Of a DNA stretch of 64,000 bases, positions 26,149 to 35,310 are shown piece by piece. This DNA comes from Streptomyces caelestis (GTDB taxonomy: Bacteria; Actinomycetota; Actinomycetes; Streptomycetales; Streptomycetaceae). The notes under the pieces are model-generated. The model saw nothing but the letters and a program-made list of their open reading frames with translations, was not told where the DNA came from and did no database searches. The stretch spans positions 4,092,001-4,156,000 of the forward strand of contig NZ_JACHNE010000001.1 of NCBI RefSeq assembly GCF_014205255.1, in the 5' to 3' direction. How positions within the stretch are numbered: position 1 is the first letter of the stretch; the number at the start of each line of letters is the position of its first letter. Both the position numbers and the translations under genes were made by a program.

Positions 26149-26687
26149 GCCAACGCCTCCCGCAACTGCTTCCGGGCCCGCATCGCCCGCGTCTTGACCG
26201 TCCCCGGCGGTATCCCCAGCAGCACGGCCGCCTCCCGGGTCGAGAGCCCGTCGATGACGGTCGCCTGCAACACCGCCCGCAGCTCCGGCGACAGCCGGAC
26301 CAGCGCGCCGGCGAGGTCCCCGTGCTCCACCCCCGCGAGCACGCGCTCCTCCGCCGACACCTCGTCCCGGTGCCTGAGCCGCGCCAGCGCCTGCCGCAGC
26401 CGCCCGCGCGCCCCGTCACCCCGCAGCGCGTCCACCAGCCGCCGCGCCCCGATGCGCCACAGCCACCCGGCCACATCGCCCTCCTCCCGGTAGCGGGCCT
26501 TGCCGCGCCACACCGCGAGGAACGTCTCCTGGACGACGTCGTCGACGACGCCCAGGTCGGCGCACCGGCCGCGCAGCCGGGCACGAAGCCACGGCGCGTA
26601 CCGCCGGTACAGCTCCTCGAAGGCCCGCCGGTCGGCGTCCGCGGCAACGGCCCGCAGCAGCTCCCCGTCGCTTCTCGTTTCGCTCAC
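26145..26687 (-). CDS. ECF RNA polymerase sigma factor
   Basis: 180 residues. Region 2 (about 20-85) includes FEELYRRYAPWL and DDVVQETFLAVWR. Region 4 (about 125-178) includes LSTREAAVLLGIPPGTVKTRAMRA. It is the first gene of five overlapping minus-strand genes and probably regulates its own operon. The stimulus is unknown; the ABC transporter in the same operon suggests an envelope or antibiotic signal. Confidence 0.93.
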   Translation of the reverse strand: MSETRSDGELLRAVAADADRRAFEELYRRYAPWLRARLRGRCADLGVVDDVVQETFLAVWRGKARYREEGDVAGWLWRIGARRLVDALRGDGARGRLRQALARLRHRDEVSAEERVLAGVEHGDLAGALVRLSPELRAVLQATVIDGLSTREAAVLLGIPPGTVKTRAMRARKQLREALA

Positions 26688-26975
26688 GTCTCCTCATCGG
26701 ACGAGCCCGTGCGATCGGTTCACGAAAGCACGCCCGGCTTCCCGGCCGGCACCGAGCACACCCCCGCGAGCCGCCCTGCGCTATCCCACACGTCATGTCT
26801 CCGTAACCATCGATTCAGACGGGCTTGCGAGGCTCGGCCAATGACTCCCGCCGTGCCAGAGCCTTCACCGCCCCGAGAGGGGCCTGGGAGGAACGGGAAC
26901 ACTCATGTGACGCCCCCGCTCCCGCCCGCGCTGTCCGACGCGCCCGTGATGCTCGCGGCGCGGAAGAATGGGTCC
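26688..26975. promoter_or_regulatory. divergent intergenic region, sigma operon and ppk
   Basis: 288 bases containing the promoters of the leftward sigma operon and the rightward ppk gene. One PHO-box-like half site (GTTCACGAAAG) starts at 26718, but no second copy is 11 bases away, so PhoP control of ppk is only possible. In-frame ATGs at 26841 and 26949 could extend Ppk. Confidence 0.35.
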
Positions 26976-29207
26976 ATGAGCCAGCCGAACACCCAGGCAC
27001 AGGTCCAGCACGCGCAGCCCTCCGTGGGCTCCATAGCGGCCCACCGCCCGCACACCATCGCGGCAGCCGTCTCCGACCTCGAACCCGACATCGACGCCGA
27101 CCTCGACGCGTACGAGGAGTCGCCGTACGACGGACCCCAGCTGCCGCAGGGACGTTTCCTCGACCGGGAGCGCAGCTGGCTGGCGTTCAACGAGCGCGTT
27201 CTCGAACTCGCCGAGGACCCGAACACGCCGCTGCTGGAGCGGGCCAACTTCCTCGCGATCTTCGCCAGCAACCTGGACGAGTTCTTCATGGTCCGGGTCG
27301 CCGGTCTGAAGCGCCGTATCGCCACCGGCGTGGCCACCCGCTCCGCCTCCGGCCTCCAGCCCCGCGAGGTACTGGAGATGATCTGGGCCCGCTCCCGCGA
27401 GCTCATGGCCCGGCACGCCGCCTGCTACCACGAGGACGTCGCCCCCGCACTCGCGGAGGAGGGCATCCACCTGGTCCGCTGGAGCGAGCTCCAGGAAAAG
27501 GAGCAGGCCCGCCTGTTCACTCTGTTCCGGCACCAGATCTTCCCCGTGCTGACCCCGCTGGCGGTCGACCCGGCCCACCCCTTCCCGTACATCTCCGGCC
27601 TGTCCCTGAACCTGGCCGTCGTCGTACGGAACCCCGTCACGGGCCACAAGCACTTCGCCCGCGTCAAGGTGCCGCCGCTGCTGTCCCGCTTCCTGGAGAG
27701 CTCCCCGGGCCGCTACGTCCCCATCGAGGACGTCATCGCCGCCCACCTGGAGGAGCTGTTCCCGGGCATGGAGGTCCTGGAGCACCACGCCTTCCGCCTC
27801 ACCAGGAACGAGGACCTGGAGGTCGAGGAGGACGACGCCGAGAACCTGCTCCAGGCCCTGGAGAAGGAGCTCATGCGGCGCCGCTTCGGGCCGCCGGTGC
27901 GCCTGGAGGTCGAGGAGTCCATCGACCGCGAGGTCCTGGACCTGCTGGTGCGCGAGCTGAAGATCAGCGAGGCCGAGGTGTACCCGCTGCCGGGTCCGCT
28001 GGACCTCACGGGCCTGTTCCGGATCGCCTCCCTCGACCGGCCCGAGCTGAAGTACCGCAAGTTCGTCGCCGGCACCCACCGCGATCTCGCCGAGGTCGAG
28101 TCGGCGTCCGCGCCGGACATCTTCGCCGCGCTGCGCGAGCGGGACGTCCTGCTGCACCACCCGTACGACTCGTTCTCGACCTCCGTCCAGGCCTTCCTGG
28201 AGCAGGCGGCCGGCGACCCGGACGTCCTCGCGATCAAGCAGACCCTGTACCGCACCTCGGGCGACTCCCCCATAGTCGACGCGCTCATCGAGGCCGCCGA
28301 GGCCGGCAAGCAGGTCCTGGTCCTGGTCGAGATCAAGGCCCGCTTCGACGAGCACGCCAACATCAAGTGGGCGCGCAAGCTGGAGGAGGCCGGCTGCCAC
28401 GTGGTCTACGGCCTGGTCGGGCTGAAGACCCACTGCAAGCTGTCGCTGGTGGTCCGCCAGGAGGGCGAGACGCTCCGCCGCTACAGCCACGTCGGCACCG
28501 GCAACTACCACCCGAAGACGGCCCGCCTCTACGAGGACCTCGGTCTGCTCACGGCCGACCCGCAGGTCGGCGCGGACCTCTCGGACCTCTTCAACCGCCT
28601 CTCCGGCTACTCCCGCCGGGAGACCTACCGCCGCCTGCTCGTGGCGCCCAAGTCGCTGCGCGACGGCCTGGTCGCGCGGATCACCAAGGAGGTCCAGCAC
28701 CACCGGGCGGGGCGGCCCGCGTACGTCCGCATCAAGGTCAACTCGATGGTCGACGAGGCCATCATCGACGCCTGCTACCGCGCGGCCCAGGCGGGTGTGC
28801 CGGTGGACGTGTGGGTGCGCGGCATCTGCGCGCTGCGCCCGGGCGTGACGGACCTGTCGGAGAACATCCGGGTCCGCTCCATCCTCGGCCGCTTCCTGGA
28901 GCACTCGCGCGTGTTCGCCTTCGGCAACGGCGGCGAGCCCGAGGTGTGGTTCGGCAGCGCCGACATGATGCACCGCAACCTCGACCGCCGGATAGAGGCC
29001 CTGGTCAGGGTCACCGACCCGGCACACCGGGCAGCCCTGAACCGGCTGCTGGAGACCGGCATGTCCGACTCCACCGCCTCCTGGCACCTCGGCCCGGACG
29101 GCGAGTGGACCCGGCATGCGACCGACGCGGACGGCCAGCCCCTGCGCAACGTCCAGGAGATGCTCATAGACGCCCGGAGGCGCCGGCGTGGCACAGCGAC
29201 ACCTTGA
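26976..29207 (+). CDS. ppk: polyphosphate kinase 1
   Basis: 743 residues. Contains the N domain, head domain and two C-terminal catalytic domains of PPK1. The phosphorylated His is His505 (RYSHVGTGNYH), and His643 (LEHSRVFAFGNG) is the second conserved one. It makes polyphosphate reversibly from ATP. The ATG at 26976 has a GGAAG site. The CHAD gene overlaps its last 20 bases. The first 55 residues are a variable acidic tail. Confidence 0.96.
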   Translation: MSQPNTQAQVQHAQPSVGSIAAHRPHTIAAAVSDLEPDIDADLDAYEESPYDGPQLPQGRFLDRERSWLAFNERVLELAEDPNTPLLERANFLAIFASNLDEFFMVRVAGLKRRIATGVATRSASGLQPREVLEMIWARSRELMARHAACYHEDVAPALAEEGIHLVRWSELQEKEQARLFTLFRHQIFPVLTPLAVDPAHPFPYISGLSLNLAVVVRNPVTGHKHFARVKVPPLLSRFLESSPGRYVPIEDVIAAHLEELFPGMEVLEHHAFRLTRNEDLEVEEDDAENLLQALEKELMRRRFGPPVRLEVEESIDREVLDLLVRELKISEAEVYPLPGPLDLTGLFRIASLDRPELKYRKFVAGTHRDLAEVESASAPDIFAALRERDVLLHHPYDSFSTSVQAFLEQAAGDPDVLAIKQTLYRTSGDSPIVDALIEAAEAGKQVLVLVEIKARFDEHANIKWARKLEEAGCHVVYGLVGLKTHCKLSLVVRQEGETLRRYSHVGTGNYHPKTARLYEDLGLLTADPQVGADLSDLFNRLSGYSRRETYRRLLVAPKSLRDGLVARITKEVQHHRAGRPAYVRIKVNSMVDEAIIDACYRAAQAGVPVDVWVRGICALRPGVTDLSENIRVRSILGRFLEHSRVFAFGNGGEPEVWFGSADMMHRNLDRRIEALVRVTDPAHRAALNRLLETGMSDSTASWHLGPDGEWTRHATDADGQPLRNVQEMLIDARRRRRGTATP

Positions 29208-30399
29208 CCCGACGGACCCCATGGCCGGGCCCGCCCCCACCGGTGACGCCCTCGCGGGCTACCTGCGGGCCCAGGCCACGGAGTTCCTCCGCGCGCTGCG
29301 CCTGCACCGGGAGACGGGGTCGGGCGCGAACGGCTCGGAGGGGTCCGCCGAGGCGGCCCGCGCGCTCCGCCGCTCGGCCCGCCGCATCAGCGCCGGCCTG
29401 CACACGTTCCAGCCCCTCCTCGACACGGACTGGTGCGAGGGCATGCGCCCCGAACTGGCCTGGGTCTCAGGCACCCTGGCCATGGAGCACGCGTACACGG
29501 CCCGCCTGGAACGCCTACTGAGCGCCTTGCACCGCTTGTCGGGCTCTACGGCGCTCCCTGCCCATCCGGCAGGGGCGACCGCCGGCGCCCGGGCGGACGC
29601 GACAGCGGGCACACGCACCGACCCGGCCGCGGGCGCGCGCGCCGACTCGGCCGCGGGCAGTCGTGCCGCTGGGGCGGCACCCGTCCCACAGCGAGCGGCA
29701 CCCCGCGACGCCGGGTTGCGCACCCCCCAGGCCGCGGCACAAGAACGCGGCAACCTGACAGTGGGAGCAGCGAAAGCGGGCGCCCTGCTGGACCGCCAGC
29801 TCACCCTCGCCCGCACCCGAGCCCACTCCACAGCCCTGCAAGCCCTGGGCTCCAGCCGCTTCCACGCCATCGCGGACAAGGTCGCCGTCCTGGCCAGCGA
29901 GGTCCCCCTGACCCGCTCCGCGGCCACCACGGACCTCCGCCCCCTCGCCACCGCCGCGAAGGACCGCCTCACCGACGCCGTAGCCGCCCTGCCCCTCGTC
30001 ACCGCGGGCCACCCGTACAACGCCGCCGCACTCATCCACGGCCTGTCCCCGGACACGGTCCCGCACCCGCAGGACGCCCCCTGGCACCAGGTCCGCCTGC
30101 TCCTGCGCCTGCACCGCTACGCCCGCGAGACGGTCCGCGGAGCGCTCCGCGGCGAACCCGACGGCACCTCCGTCGTCGACCTGCGCCTGCTCTCCGCCGG
30201 CCAGGCCCTGAACCGCCACCGCGACGCCTCGGAGGCGTCGGCAGCGGCGGCCCAGGCGGCCCGTACCCCGCGTATCGCCCCGGCCACGGCGTATGCCCTC
30301 GGCGTGCTCCACGCCGACCAGCGGCACGAGGTGGAGGCGGCACGCTTCGCGTTCCAGCAGGCCTGGCAGAAGGAGGCGGAGGCGGTGAGCACCCGGTGA
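29188..30399 (+). CDS. CHAD domain (polyphosphate-binding) protein
   Basis: 403 residues from GTG 29188, inside the 3' end of ppk (20-base overlap). CHAD helical bundles with conserved His and basic residues (RALRRSARRISAGLHTF, LLLRLHRYAR) bind polyphosphate. A roughly 75-residue insert (about 120-195) has degenerate repeats of GARAD-type units and looks disordered. Being translated with ppk, it probably works on the Ppk product or attaches the enzyme to granules. It overlaps the NUDIX gene by 4 bases. Confidence 0.9.
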   Translation: MAQRHLDPTDPMAGPAPTGDALAGYLRAQATEFLRALRLHRETGSGANGSEGSAEAARALRRSARRISAGLHTFQPLLDTDWCEGMRPELAWVSGTLAMEHAYTARLERLLSALHRLSGSTALPAHPAGATAGARADATAGTRTDPAAGARADSAAGSRAAGAAPVPQRAAPRDAGLRTPQAAAQERGNLTVGAAKAGALLDRQLTLARTRAHSTALQALGSSRFHAIADKVAVLASEVPLTRSAATTDLRPLATAAKDRLTDAVAALPLVTAGHPYNAAALIHGLSPDTVPHPQDAPWHQVRLLLRLHRYARETVRGALRGEPDGTSVVDLRLLSAGQALNRHRDASEASAAAAQAARTPRIAPATAYALGVLHADQRHEVEAARFAFQQAWQKEAEAVSTR

Positions 30400-30845
30400 G
30401 TTCCGGCTCCCCCGAGGACACCACCGTCCAGGCGGCCGGCTGCGTCCTGTGGCGCCGCTCCCCCGTCACCGGCGGGCTGGAGCTCTGCCTCGTGCACCGG
30501 CCGAAATACGACGACTGGTCCTGGCCGAAGGGCAAGCTGAAGCGCGGCGAGGAGCCGCTCGCCGGCGCCCTGCGCGAGGTGGCCGAGGAGACGGGCTGCC
30601 GGGCCGAGCCGGGCGCCGAGCTGCCCACCCAGCACTACCTGGCGAACGGCCGCCCCAAGCAGGTCCGCTACTGGGCGGCCGAGGCGATGTCCTGCGCGTT
30701 CTCCCCGACGGACGAGGTGGACCGGGTGCTGTGGCTGACACCTTTCGCCGCCCGCGCCCGCCTCACCCAGCCCCACGACCGCCCCTTGATCGACGCGCTG
30801 CTCGCCGTGCTGAACCCGCCGCAACCGGCCGGAAGACCGGACTGA
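30396..30845 (+). CDS. NUDIX hydrolase (MutT-like)
   Basis: 149 residues from GTG 30396, a GTGA overlap with the CHAD gene. The Nudix box is exact: G-x5-E-x7-REVAEETG, starting at the Gly of GKLKRGEEP. The start YDDWSWPKGKLKRGEE is typical of MutT/diadenosine-polyphosphate hydrolases. It may hydrolyse nucleotide or inositol polyphosphates, fitting its place after ppk. It ends just before the PHO-controlled pst region. Confidence 0.92.
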   Translation: MSSGSPEDTTVQAAGCVLWRRSPVTGGLELCLVHRPKYDDWSWPKGKLKRGEEPLAGALREVAEETGCRAEPGAELPTQHYLANGRPKQVRYWAAEAMSCAFSPTDEVDRVLWLTPFAARARLTQPHDRPLIDALLAVLNPPQPAGRPD

Positions 30846-30923
30846 GCCCTTCCGGTACGGGAAGCGGAACCCGCACGTGCTCTCCCCGTAAGCGTTCCGT
30901 GACCTAACCGCACCTTAGGCAGG

Positions 30924-30945
30924 GGTTCACCCCTCGTTCATGTGT
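30924..30945 (+). promoter_or_regulatory. PHO box (PhoP operator) upstream of pstS
   Basis: Two 11-bp direct repeat units, GGTTCACCCCT and CGTTCATGTGT, match the Streptomyces PHO consensus (G-TTCA) and are exactly 11 bases apart. A -10-like TCTAAT at 30972-30977 lies at a fitting distance, with the boxes in place of a -35. PhoP activation under phosphate starvation is expected. Confidence 0.8.
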
Positions 30946-31084
30946 GGCCATCGGCGCCTTCACTTGATCTGTCTAATTTCGGCCGTGCCAGATGCGAGCC
31001 GCGCCTGCTGTGCGCGGCCTCGTCCAGCGTCACCAGACTTCGCACGCCGCCGATTCAGGACGGCGGCTCCTGGAAGGAACTCAA

Positions 31085-32206
31085 GTGAAGCTTCAGCGCA
31101 TGAACCGGCGGGCCCTCGCTCTCGGTGCTCTCGCCGTCTCCGGCGCCCTGGCCCTCACGGCGTGCGGCTCCGACGAGACCGGCAACCCGAGCGGAGGCTC
31201 CTCCAACGCCGCCGCGCAGAGCAACATCAAGTGTGACGACGCCTCGGGCCAGGTACTCGCCGACGGCTCCTCCGCGCAGAAGAACGCGGTCGACGCGTGG
31301 GTGAAGCAGTTCTCGGCGGCCTGCCAGGTGGAGATCAACTACAAGGCCGGCGGTTCCGGTGCCGGCGTCACCGCGTTCACGCAGGGCCAGGTCCCCTGGG
31401 CCGGTTCGGACTCGGCGCTGAAGCCCGACGAGGTCGCGGCCTCCAAGAAGATCTGCTCCGGTGGCCAGGGCATCAACCTGCCGATGGTCGGCGGCCCGAT
31501 CGCCGTCGGCTACAACGTCCCGGGCGTCGACAAGCTCGTCCTGGACTCCGCGACGATCGCCAAGATCTTCGACAGCAAGATCACCAAGTGGAACGACCCG
31601 GCGATCGCGAAGCTGAACCCCGACGCGAAGCTGCCCAACCTCAAGATCCAGGCGTTCCACCGCTCGGACGAGTCCGGCACCACGGACAACTTCACCAAGT
31701 ACCTGATCGCCACCGCCAAGAAGGACTTCCCCTACGAGGGCGGCAAGGCCTGGCAGGCCAAGGGCGGCCAGTCCGCTCCGCAGTCCTCCGGCGTCGCCGC
31801 GCAGGTCAAGCAGACCGCCGGCGCGATCGGCTACTTCGAGCTGTCGTACGCCAAGGACGGAATCAAGACCGCCGCCATCGACACCGGCGCCGCCGAGCCG
31901 GTCGAGGCCACCGTCGACAACGCCACCAAGGCGATCGCGGAGGCCAAGGTCGTCGGCACCGGCAAGGACCTCGCGCTGAAGCTGAACTACGCGACCAAGG
32001 CCGACGGCGCCTACCCGATGGTCCTGGTGACGTACGAGATCGTCTGCGACAAGGGCAACAAGGCCGAGACCCTGCCCGCGGTCAAGGCGTTCCTGCGCTA
32101 CGCGGCCTCGGAGGACGGCCAGAAGATCCTCGCCGAGAACGACTACGCGCCCATGCCCGAAGAGATCATCACCAAGGTTCGCACGACCGTCGAGAGCCTG
32201 AGCTGA
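31085..32206 (+). CDS. pstS: PstS, phosphate-binding lipoprotein
   Basis: 373 residues from GTG 31085 (GGAAGGAAC site). Lipoprotein signal with lipobox ending at Cys27 (ALTAC). Phosphate-binding signatures include AGGSGAGVTAF, GSDSAL and FHRSDESGTTDNF. It captures phosphate outside the membrane for the PstCAB transporter. Its expression is probably set higher than that of pstC by the hairpin after its stop. In Streptomyces it is one of the strongest PhoP targets. Confidence 0.97.
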   Translation: MKLQRMNRRALALGALAVSGALALTACGSDETGNPSGGSSNAAAQSNIKCDDASGQVLADGSSAQKNAVDAWVKQFSAACQVEINYKAGGSGAGVTAFTQGQVPWAGSDSALKPDEVAASKKICSGGQGINLPMVGGPIAVGYNVPGVDKLVLDSATIAKIFDSKITKWNDPAIAKLNPDAKLPNLKIQAFHRSDESGTTDNFTKYLIATAKKDFPYEGGKAWQAKGGQSAPQSSGVAAQVKQTAGAIGYFELSYAKDGIKTAAIDTGAAEPVEATVDNATKAIAEAKVVGTGKDLALKLNYATKADGAYPMVLVTYEIVCDKGNKAETLPAVKAFLRYAASEDGQKILAENDYAPMPEEIITKVRTTVESLS

Positions 32207-32211
32207 CCTGA

Positions 32212-32247
32212 GTGCGGTCCGGTCCCTCCAGCGGGACCGGACCGCAC
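32212..32247 (+). terminator. 15-bp stem-loop between pstS and pstC
   Basis: Perfect arms GTGCGGTCCGGTCCC and GGGACCGGACCGCAC with a 6-base loop, six bases after the pstS stop. No U-run follows, so it could be a partial terminator or a 3' RNA stabiliser. Either would give more pstS mRNA than pstCAB. Confidence 0.75.
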
Positions 32248-32309
32248 CGTCCGGTGCACCGCCGCCAAGGGCCGCACAGCACGTGCGGTTCCGCAGACCG
32301 GAGAACCCG

Positions 32310-33311
32310 ATGGACACAACACAGATAGCTGACGCACCTCCACCCACGCAGCCGACCACCGCCGAGCAGAAGCGCGCGGCCCGTGGCGCCACCCGGCCCG
32401 GAGACCGGATCTTCCTCGGTCTGTCCCGTGGCTCGGGCATCCTGCTGCTGGTGATCATGGCCGCGATCGCGGGCTTCCTCACCTACCGCGCCGTCCTCGC
32501 CATCAGCAAGGACGACGGCAACTTCCTGACCACCTTCGAGTGGAACACCGGTGTCAACCCGCCGGTCTTCGGCATCGCGGTCCTGGCCTACGGCACGATC
32601 GTCTCCTCGATCATCGCCATGGTCATCGCGGTCCCGGTCTCGGTCGCCATCGCGCTGTTCCTCACGCACTACGCCCCGCGCCGGCTGCGCGGCCCCATCG
32701 CCTATGTGATCGACCTGCTGGCCGCCGTGCCGTCCATCGTCTACGGCCTGTGGGGCGCCCTGGTCCTCGTCCCGCACATGAACGGCCTCTTCGGCTGGCT
32801 GAACGACTACCTCGGCTGGACCGGCGTCTTCTCCTGGCAGGGCGGCGCCGCGCGCTCCATGCTCACCGTGGGCATCCTGCTCGCGATCATGATCCTGCCG
32901 ATCATCACCAACGTGAGCCGCGAGGTCTTCCGCCAGGTCCCGCAGATGCACGAGGAGGCCGCCCTGGCGCTCGGCGCCACCCGCTGGGAAGTGATCCGCA
33001 TGGCGGTCATCCCCTTCGGCCGCTCCGGTGTCATCTCCGCCTCGATGCTCGGCCTCGGCCGCGCCCTCGGCGAGACGATGGCCGTCGCCACCGTGCTCTC
33101 GCCCGACTTCCTGATCCACACCAGCCTGCTCGACCCGGGCGGCGGCACCTTCGCCCAGAACATCGCCAGCAAGTTCAGCGAGGCCACCGAGTTCGGCCGT
33201 GACGCGCTGATCGCCTCCGGTCTGGTCCTGTTCGTCATCACCCTGCTGGTCAACGGCGCGGCCCGCGCGATCATCGCCCGCCGCAAGGAGTACTCGGGGG
33301 CCAACGCATGA
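32310..33311 (+). CDS. pstC: PstC, phosphate ABC transporter permease
   Basis: 333 residues, six predicted helices. The EAA-like loop is EEAALALGATRWEVIRMAV. The ATG at 32310 has a GGAGAAC site. The partner is PstA. Overlaps pstA by ATGA. Confidence 0.95.
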   Translation: MDTTQIADAPPPTQPTTAEQKRAARGATRPGDRIFLGLSRGSGILLLVIMAAIAGFLTYRAVLAISKDDGNFLTTFEWNTGVNPPVFGIAVLAYGTIVSSIIAMVIAVPVSVAIALFLTHYAPRRLRGPIAYVIDLLAAVPSIVYGLWGALVLVPHMNGLFGWLNDYLGWTGVFSWQGGAARSMLTVGILLAIMILPIITNVSREVFRQVPQMHEEAALALGATRWEVIRMAVIPFGRSGVISASMLGLGRALGETMAVATVLSPDFLIHTSLLDPGGGTFAQNIASKFSEATEFGRDALIASGLVLFVITLLVNGAARAIIARRKEYSGANA

Positions 33312-34366
33312 GCACCGCACCCTCCCTCGCCGCCAAGCGCCCCAGTACCTTGCGCGGCGGACATCTGCCCAAGTGGGCTCCGTGGGCCATCGCCGCCGGA
33401 TCCATCGCCCTCGGCATCGGCGTCAGCGCCGCCGCCGGCCTGCACAGCAGCATCCAGTGGGCGCTGATCGCCGCGCTCCTGCACGTCCTCGGTACGTACG
33501 TCATCGCGGCCCGGGTCGAGAACCGCCGCCAGGCCAAGGACCGCGTGGTCACCTCGCTGGTGTGGGTCGCGTTCCTGCTCGCCGTGGTACCGCTGGCCTC
33601 GCTGGTGTGGTCGACCGTCCAACGCGGCACGAAGGTCCTCGACGTCTACTTCCTGACCCACTCGATGGGCGTGGTCGCCGACTCGGAGACGGGTGGCGGC
33701 ATTTACCACGCCATCCTCGGCACCCTGGAGCAGGTCGGGCTCGCCACGCTGATCGCCGCGCCGGTCGGCGTGCTCACCGCGATCTACCTGGTGGAGTACG
33801 GGCGCGGCAATCTCGCTCGGGCCGTCACCTTCTTCGTCGACGTCATGACCGGCATCCCGTCGATCGTCGCCGGCCTGTTCATCCTCAGCCTCATGCTGAT
33901 CTTCGAGATGCAGCCCTTCGGCTTCGCCGGCTCGCTGGCCCTGGCGATCCTGATGATGCCGGTCGTCGTCCGCTCCACGGAGGAGATGCTCAAGCTCGTC
34001 CCGAACGAGCTGCGCGAAGCCTCCCTCGCGCTCGGCGTGCCCAAGTGGCGCACCATCCTGAAGGTGGTCCTGCCGACCTCGCTCGGCGGCATCACCACCG
34101 GCATCATGCTGTCCATCGCCCGCATCGCCGGTGAGACCGCGCCCGTGCTGCTGCTGGTGTTCGGCAGCAAGTTCATCAACGCCAACCCCTTCGAGGGCGC
34201 ACAGGCGTCGCTCCCGCTGTACATCTACCAGCAGTACGGATCGGGCGAGGTCACGGCGTACGACCGTGCCTGGGCGGCGTCGCTCACCCTGATCGCCTTC
34301 GTGATGATCCTGAACCTGGTGGCCCGCGGGATCGCCCGCTGGAAGTCCCCGAAGACCGGTCGCTGA
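33308..34366 (+). CDS. pstA: PstA, phosphate ABC transporter permease
   Basis: 352 residues. The N-terminus has two extra helices before the core permease region. The EAA-like loop is REASLALGVPKWRTILKVVL. It forms the membrane channel with PstC. A 44-base gap, with a GGAAGTGAAG site, precedes pstB. Confidence 0.95.
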   Translation: MSTAPSLAAKRPSTLRGGHLPKWAPWAIAAGSIALGIGVSAAAGLHSSIQWALIAALLHVLGTYVIAARVENRRQAKDRVVTSLVWVAFLLAVVPLASLVWSTVQRGTKVLDVYFLTHSMGVVADSETGGGIYHAILGTLEQVGLATLIAAPVGVLTAIYLVEYGRGNLARAVTFFVDVMTGIPSIVAGLFILSLMLIFEMQPFGFAGSLALAILMMPVVVRSTEEMLKLVPNELREASLALGVPKWRTILKVVLPTSLGGITTGIMLSIARIAGETAPVLLLVFGSKFINANPFEGAQASLPLYIYQQYGSGEVTAYDRAWAASLTLIAFVMILNLVARGIARWKSPKTGR

Positions 34367-34410
34367 CGCGGCCACAGCGACTGATCTGACTGTCTGGAAG
34401 TGAAGCAATC

Positions 34411-35187
34411 ATGGCCAAGCGAATCGACGTAAGCGGACTGACCGCCTACTACGGCTCCCACAAGGCGATCGAGGACATCTCGATGACCGTCGAGCCGCGC
34501 TCGGTGACGGCGTTCATCGGCCCGTCCGGATGCGGCAAGTCGACGTTCCTGCGCACGCTGAACCGTATGCACGAGGTGACGTCCGGCGGCCGGGTCGAGG
34601 GCAAGGTGCTCCTCGACGACGAGGACCTCTACGGGTCGGGCATCGACCCGGTGTCCGTGCGCCGTGAGGTCGGCATGGTGTTCCAGCGCCCGAACCCCTT
34701 CCCCACGATGTCGATCTTCGACAACGTGGCGGCGGGCCTGCGCCTGAACGGCAACTACAAGAAGAGCGAGCTGAGCGACATCGTCGAGAGGTCGCTCAAG
34801 GGCGCGAACCTCTGGAACGAGGTCAAGGACCGCCTGAACAAGCCGGGTTCCGGCCTCTCCGGCGGCCAGCAGCAGCGTCTGTGCATCGCCCGCGCGATCG
34901 CGGTCGAGCCGAACGTCCTGCTGATGGACGAGCCCTGCTCCGCCCTGGACCCGATCTCCACCCTCGCCATCGAGGACCTGATCGGTGAGCTGAAGGAGCG
35001 CTTCACGATCGTCATCGTGACGCACAACATGCAGCAGGCGGCGCGCGTCTCCGACCGTACGGCCTTCTTCAACCTGTCGGCGGTCGGCCAGCCCGGCAAG
35101 CTCATAGAGATCGACGACACGGAGCGCATCTTCTCCAACCCGTCGGTGCAGGCCACGGAGGACTACATCTCCGGCCGCTTCGGCTGA
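34411..35187 (+). CDS. pstB: PstB, phosphate ABC transporter ATPase
   Basis: 258 residues. Walker A GPSGCGKST, Q-loop FQRPNPFPT, signature LSGGQQQR, Walker B LLMDEPCS and switch His VTHNMQQA are intact. It powers PstSCA. The end is followed by two strong stem-loops. No phoU follows in this operon. Confidence 0.96.
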   Translation: MAKRIDVSGLTAYYGSHKAIEDISMTVEPRSVTAFIGPSGCGKSTFLRTLNRMHEVTSGGRVEGKVLLDDEDLYGSGIDPVSVRREVGMVFQRPNPFPTMSIFDNVAAGLRLNGNYKKSELSDIVERSLKGANLWNEVKDRLNKPGSGLSGGQQQRLCIARAIAVEPNVLLMDEPCSALDPISTLAIEDLIGELKERFTIVIVTHNMQQAARVSDRTAFFNLSAVGQPGKLIEIDDTERIFSNPSVQATEDYISGRFG

Positions 35188-35205
35188 GCCACCCCCGCCG
35201 AGACC

Positions 35206-35239
35206 CCTCGCGATGCTGCATGGCGGTGCCATCGCGAGG
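35206..35239 (+). terminator. stem-loop after pstB
   Basis: Perfect 10-bp arms CCTCGCGATG and CATCGCGAGG around a 14-base loop, 18 bases after the pstB stop. Confidence 0.6.
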
Positions 35240-35246
35240 CCGAAAA

Positions 35247-35276
35247 GGGCCCGCCCCTACTCCCAGGGGCGGGCCC
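35247..35276 (-). terminator. strong terminator for the Pit operon
   Basis: Perfect 12-bp arms GGGCCCGCCCCT and AGGGGCGGGCCC with a 6-base loop. On the minus strand the stem is followed by TTTT, as expected for a terminator of the leftward pit gene. It also helps end rightward transcripts. Confidence 0.75.
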
Positions 35277-35310
35277 GTTCACGTACTCACTCGGCTGCGC
35301 CGAGCAGCAT

